Position numbers and translations under genes: made by a program
Source of the DNA: Bradyrhizobium sp. B124
GTDB lineage: Bacteria; Pseudomonadota; Alphaproteobacteria; Rhizobiales; Xanthobacteraceae
Length of the DNA: 64,000 nt
NCBI RefSeq assembly: GCF_038967635.1
Contig: NZ_CP152413.1
Location: 8,250,001 to 8,314,000, forward strand
Reading direction: 5' to 3'
Notes under the pieces: model-generated
What the model saw: the letters and a program-made list of their open reading frames with translations, nothing else
Told to the model about the DNA's origin: nothing
Database searches by the model: none
In this document: positions 60,845 to 64,000 of the stretch, piece by piece
Position numbering within the stretch: the first letter of the stretch is position 1
How the letters are laid out: every line of letters begins with the position of its first letter

Positions 60845-61579
60845 CTAGTTGAACGCCATGCCGCCGCTCATCGCAATCGTCTGCCCGGTCATGTAGGGAT
60901 TGTTGACCAGCAGCATCACCGCCTGCGCCACCTCCTCGGCGGTGCCGAAACGGCCGATCGGGATCCGGCTGACGAGGCCGCTCTGGCCCTTCATCATGTC
61001 GGTCTCGATCAGCGACGGTGCGACGGCGTTGACGGTGATGCCCTCCTTGACGAGGCGCGCGGCGTAGCCTCGGGTCAGGCCCTCCATCGCCGCCTTCGAC
61101 GCGTTGTAGTGCGGCCCGATCGCGCCGGCGCCGCGCGCAGCGCCGGAGGAGATGTTGACGATGCGGCCCCATTTCCGGGTGCGCATCATCGGCAGCACCG
61201 CTTGCGTGCAGAGAAACGCCGATTTGAGGTTGACCGTGATGGTGCGGTCGAAATCCTCTTCGGTGAGGTCGTCGACACCCCTGACGATCGCGATCCCCGC
61301 ATTGTTGACGAGGATGTCGACCGGGCCGAGCTCGGCTTTGGCGCGCTCGACCAGGCGGGCGACGGCGGCTGCCTCGGAGACGTCGGCTCCGACAGCGACG
61401 GCGCGGCCGCCGGCGGCGGTGATGCCCTTCGCCAGCGTCTCCGCCTCGGCCGACCGCTCGCGATAGTTGATGGCGACGGCGGCGCCGGCGTCCGCCAGCA
61501 TTTTGACGATGGCCGCACCAATGCCGCGCGAGCCGCCGGTCACCAGTGCCACATGTCCTTGCAGACTGTTTGTCGTCAT
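60845..61579 (-). CDS. FabG-like short-chain dehydrogenase/reductase
   Basis: 244 residues from the ATG at 61579, preceded by AAAGGAGAA. Classical SDR features are intact: ALVTGGSRGIGAAIVKMLAD, INYRERSAEAETL, DILVNNAGIAIVRGVDDLTE, active Ser in IVNISSGAARG and HYNASKAAMEGLTRGYAARL with Y-x-x-x-K. The C-terminal MTGQTIAMSGGMAFN matches the FabG/acetoacetyl-CoA reductase subgroup. It reduces a 3-oxoacyl or related substrate with NAD(P)H. It is a single gene divergent from the DUF3830 gene and followed by its own terminator. Confidence 0.9.
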   Translation of the reverse strand: MTTNSLQGHVALVTGGSRGIGAAIVKMLADAGAAVAINYRERSAEAETLAKGITAAGGRAVAVGADVSEAAAVARLVERAKAELGPVDILVNNAGIAIVRGVDDLTEEDFDRTITVNLKSAFLCTQAVLPMMRTRKWGRIVNISSGAARGAGAIGPHYNASKAAMEGLTRGYAARLVKEGITVNAVAPSLIETDMMKGQSGLVSRIPIGRFGTAEEVAQAVMLLVNNPYMTGQTIAMSGGMAFN

Positions 61580-61778
61580 CGGCCGTTCTCCTTTGCGAAT
61601 GCAGAGAGGTTCGCAAAGCGGGAGGCGAGGTGCAACGCAACCCTGCTCAAATCTGCGTTGCCGCGGACGCCATTGCGGCAAAAAACCGGCATCTGGGGCC
61701 GGAATCGGCCTTGCGTCCGGCGCGGGCCGGCGTCAAAGGTTGGGGCATCGTCCCGTCCAGCCCACCCACGAGAGTTCG

Positions 61779-62192
61779 ATGAGCAAACTGATTGTCCGCG
61801 CCGGCGAGTTCACCTTTGACGCGCGTTTCGAGGAGCAGCTCGCGCCGAAGACGGTCGCCGCCTTCCGCAAGGCGATGCCGTTCGAGAGTCAGGCGATCCA
61901 TGTGCGCTGGAGCGGCGAGGGCGTGTGGATGCCGCTCGGCGATCTCGATTTCGGCGTGTCCTACGAGAACCACACCAGCTATCCGGCGCCGGGCCAGATC
62001 ATCCTCTACCCGGGCGGCATCAGCGAAACCGAAATCCTGCTCGCCTATGGCGGCGTGCACTTCGCCAGCAAGATGGGCCAGCTCGCCGGCAATCATTTCA
62101 TCACGCTGACCTCGGGGCTGGAGAACCTCACCGCGTTCGGCAAGACCGTGTTGTGGAAGGGTGCGCAGCAGATCCGTTTCGAGGAAATCTGA
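61779..62192 (+). CDS. DUF3830 family protein
   Basis: 137 residues from the ATG at 61779; the frame is open upstream but only from here is the sequence conserved. SKLIVRAGEFTFDARFEEQL, TVAAFRKAMPFESQAIHVRW and NHTSYPAPGQIILYPGGISE are typical of this cyclophilin-like family. It is translationally linked to puuE: its TGA is two bases before the puuE GTG. The constant partnership with purine and allantoin genes in rhizobia points to a role in ureide metabolism; the reaction is not known. Confidence 0.8.
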   Translation: MSKLIVRAGEFTFDARFEEQLAPKTVAAFRKAMPFESQAIHVRWSGEGVWMPLGDLDFGVSYENHTSYPAPGQIILYPGGISETEILLAYGGVHFASKMGQLAGNHFITLTSGLENLTAFGKTVLWKGAQQIRFEEI

Positions 62193-62193
62193 T

Positions 62194-63132
62194 GTGACCG
62201 AGGCCCGCTATCCGCGCGATCTCCGCGGCTACGGCCGCACGCCGCCCGATCCGAAATGGCCCGACGCTGCGCGTGTCGCCGTGCAGTTCGTGGTCAATTT
62301 CGAGGAGGGCGGCGAGAACAACATCCTGCACGGCGATCGAGCCTCGGAGGCGTTCCTGTCCGACGTGCTGGGCGCGCAGCCCTGGGTCGGCCAGCGCCAT
62401 GCCAATATCGAAACCATGTTCGAATATGGCTCGCGCGCCGGCTTCTGGCGGCTGTGGCGGATGTTCACCGAGCGGAAGTTGCCGGCCACGGTGTTCGGCG
62501 TCGCGATGGCGCTGAAGCGCAATCCGGATGTCGTCGCGGCGATGCAGGAGGCGGGCTGGGATATTGCGAGCCACAGCCTGCGCTGGGTCGAACACAAGGA
62601 CATGTCGGAGGACGAGGAGCGCGAGGAGATTGCCCGCGCCATTGCCGTGCATACCGAGGCGACCGGCGCGCGGCCGCTCGGCTGGTACACCGGCCGCTCC
62701 TCGATCAACACGCTGCGGCTGCTGATGGAGGCGGGCGGGCTACGCTATCTCTGCGATTCCTACGCCGACGATCTGCCATACTGGATCAAGGCAGCCGGCA
62801 CCGAGCCGCATCTCGTGATCCCCTATACGCTCGATGCCAACGACATGCGCTTCATCAACGCCCAGGGTTTTGGCGGCGGCGACGAGTTCTACACCTATCT
62901 GAAGGACAGCTTTGACGTGCTCTACGCCGAGGGTGCGACGCGACCCAAGATGATGTCGGTCGGCCTGCATTGCCGCGTCGTCGGCCGTCCCGGCCGCGCC
63001 GCCGCGCTGATGCGCTTCCTCGATTATATCCAGAAGCACGAACGGGTCTGGGTGCCGACCCGGCTTCAGATCGCCGAGCATTGGCACGCCAATCTGAAGC
63101 ATCTCGCCGCGGACGCGTTCGAGATCGGGTAA
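62194..63132 (+). CDS. puuE: Allantoinase PuuE (polysaccharide deacetylase-like)
   Basis: 312 residues from a GTG at 62194, directly after the DUF3830 stop. Family signature YPRDLRGYGRTPPDPKWPDA at the start, then QFVVNFEEGGENNILHGDRA, GWDIASHSLRWVEHKDMSED with the deacetylase His and YTGRSSINTLRLLMEAGGLR. PuuE hydrolyses allantoin to allantoate without the metal centre of the classical enzyme. With DUF3830 upstream and an ABC ATPase downstream, the gene sits in a purine or ureide utilisation region. Confidence 0.92.
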   Translation: MTEARYPRDLRGYGRTPPDPKWPDAARVAVQFVVNFEEGGENNILHGDRASEAFLSDVLGAQPWVGQRHANIETMFEYGSRAGFWRLWRMFTERKLPATVFGVAMALKRNPDVVAAMQEAGWDIASHSLRWVEHKDMSEDEEREEIARAIAVHTEATGARPLGWYTGRSSINTLRLLMEAGGLRYLCDSYADDLPYWIKAAGTEPHLVIPYTLDANDMRFINAQGFGGGDEFYTYLKDSFDVLYAEGATRPKMMSVGLHCRVVGRPGRAAALMRFLDYIQKHERVWVPTRLQIAEHWHANLKHLAADAFEIG

Positions 63133-63161
63133 GTTCGGGTTCGAGTGTGGGTCTCTTTCTT

Positions 63162-63301
63162 ACCTCTCCCCGCGTGCGGGGAGAGGTCGGATCGCATGAA
63201 ATGCGATCCGGGTGAGGGGAGTCTCCGCGAGCGCAGCTATCACCGTATACGCGGAGGCGGCCCCTCACCCCAACCCTCTCCCCGCAAGAGCGGGGCGAGG
63301 G
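63162..63301. repeat. Cluster of palindromic intergenic repeats
   Basis: Three strong hairpins follow one another: ACCTCTCCCCGC / GCGGGGAGAGGT (63162-63187, perfect 12-bp arms), CGGATCGCAT / ATGCGATCCG (63188-63210, perfect 10-bp arms), and CCCTCTCCCCGC / GCGGGGCGAGGG (63274-63301, one mismatch). GTGAGGGG (63212-63219) and CCCCTCAC (63261-63268) enclose a further CTCCGCG/CGCGGAG pair. These mosaic palindromes are typical of Bradyrhizobium and Rhodopseudomonas intergenic DNA. They also lie between convergent genes and may terminate both. Confidence 0.75.
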
Positions 63302-63333
63302 AGCGCGCGGTGCCGTTGCCGCCGCTTCAGCTC

Positions 63334-64000
63334 CTAATGCCCGGCCATGTGCCGGCCGATCTCGGTGAGGTCGGCCTCGCTGGCGCGGGCCTCATGCACG
63401 AATGCGCCGTGGAACATCACGACCAGCCGGTCCGACAATTCCAGCAGCTCGTCGAGGTCTTCGCTGACCAGCAGCACCGCGGCGCCACGGTTGCGGGCGG
63501 CCATGATCTCGGCGTGGATCTGCGCCACCGCCGCGAAGTCGAGCCCGAAGCACGGGTTGGCGGCGATCAGCACCTCGACGTCGCCCGAGAGCTCGCGCGC
63601 CAGCACCGCGCGCTGCACATTGCCGCCCGACAGCGCCGCGATGGGGGTCTCCGGCGTGCGGGTCTTGATCTTGTAGCGGTTGATCTTGCGCTCCGCGTCC
63701 TCGCGGAAGGCCGAGCGGTTCAGCCACCAGCCGCCGCGCGCGAACGGGGCGCGGTCGAACTCGCGGAACGCGATGTTGTCGGCGACGCTCATGCCGCCGA
63801 CGCAGGCGTTCTTCAGCGGCTCCTCCGGCAGCAGTGACATCTTGTGGCGGCGCATCTCCTCGCGGCTTGCCGCATAGGTTTCGCCCTGGACGCGGATCAC
63901 GCCGCCCTCGGATTCGCGCTGGCCGGCCAGCACCTCGACCAGCTGGCGCTGGCCGTTGCCGGAGACGCCGGCGATGCCGACGATCTCGCCGCTCTTCACC
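63334..64000 (-). CDS. ABC transporter ATP-binding subunit, sugar/nucleoside type (partial, runs off right edge)
   Basis: About 222 residues of the C-terminal half remain; the frame continues past the window. A second nucleotide-binding domain is visible: Walker A GIAGVSGNGQRQLVEVLAG, signature ALSGGNVQRAVLARELS, Walker B region VEVLIAANPCFGLDFAAVAQ (Ala-Asn-Pro instead of Asp-Glu-Pro, so probably the inactive site) and LLVSEDLDELLELSDRLVVM. The two-domain RbsA/NupO style suits importers of nucleosides, purines or ribose. Because puuE and DUF3830 converge on it, a purine or ureide importer is likely; that is inference. Confidence 0.85.
   Translation of the reverse strand, partial: VKSGEIVGIAGVSGNGQRQLVEVLAGQRESEGGVIRVQGETYAASREEMRRHKMSLLPEEPLKNACVGGMSVADNIAFREFDRAPFARGGWWLNRSAFREDAERKINRYKIKTRTPETPIAALSGGNVQRAVLARELSGDVEVLIAANPCFGLDFAAVAQIHAEIMAARNRGAAVLLVSEDLDELLELSDRLVVMFHGAFVHEARASEADLTEIGRHMAGH

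Overview
The window reads as chromosome from a Bradyrhizobium-like alphaproteobacterium (order Hyphomicrobiales). This rests on high GC with long open frames on both strands, a MipZ division-site ATPase, a rhizobial Omp2-type porin, a COG3904-type periplasmic ClpP-like protein and the dispersed palindromic intergenic repeats common in that group. No rRNA, tRNA, CRISPR array, insertion sequence or phage gene was recognised. The genus is inferred from gene content, not from a marker search.

Layout. (1) 1-4120: two minus-strand TPR glycosyltransferases, one cut by the left edge (TPR, GT9-like fold, then more TPR) and one O-GlcNAc-transferase/SPINDLY-like. (2) 4490-30066: a large secretion locus. 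It holds two outsized PstS-like secreted proteins at its borders, the type II secretion pseudopilin GspG, the lipoprotein secretin GspD, a GspC/GspN-like protein, a ClpP-like periplasmic protein, a secreted alkaline-phosphatase-superfamily enzyme, a giant (about 4,450 residue) filamentous-haemagglutinin-like exoprotein with a Tat-type signal, and an FkbM methyltransferase. The cytoplasmic and inner-membrane T2SS engine (GspE, F, L, M) is not here. (3) 30583-36554: an Mfd-like helicase, a major porin with a long leader, and a small winged-helix protein. (4) 36672-41224: LLM oxidoreductase, GST-like protein, SDR and TetR regulator, divergent from an enoyl-CoA hydratase across a two-site palindromic operator. 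(5) 41449-42300: mipZ. (6) 42315-48151: GH79-like glycosidase, sugar-isomerase-like TIM barrel, MFS transporter and phytanoyl-CoA dioxygenase, divergent from a LacI-family regulator across two 16-bp palindromes. (7) 48202-55616: a hyfBCEFGI-like membrane complex headed by a translationally coupled XRE regulator. Its large subunit lacks the NiFe-binding cysteines, so it looks like an energy-converting hydrogenase-related (Ehr) complex rather than a hydrogenase. (8) 55769-59452: CHAD protein, MarR regulator with two palindromic operators, enoyl-CoA hydratase, aldose-epimerase-like protein and a small conserved-looking protein. (9) 59535-60696: tryptophanyl-tRNA synthetase preceded by a complete leader-peptide attenuator (15-residue leader with tandem Trp codons, antiterminator and terminator). 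(10) 60845-64000: FabG-like SDR, a DUF3830 protein coupled to the allantoinase PuuE, a palindromic repeat cluster, and an ABC ATPase cut by the right edge.

The two observations most worth following up are the trpS attenuator and the phosphate-flavoured T2SS/giant-exoprotein locus with its twin PstS-like proteins, one of which has lost the Ser and Thr of the phosphate-binding loop. The Ehr-like complex with its coupled regulator comes next. All functions are assigned by reading motifs; no database search was possible.
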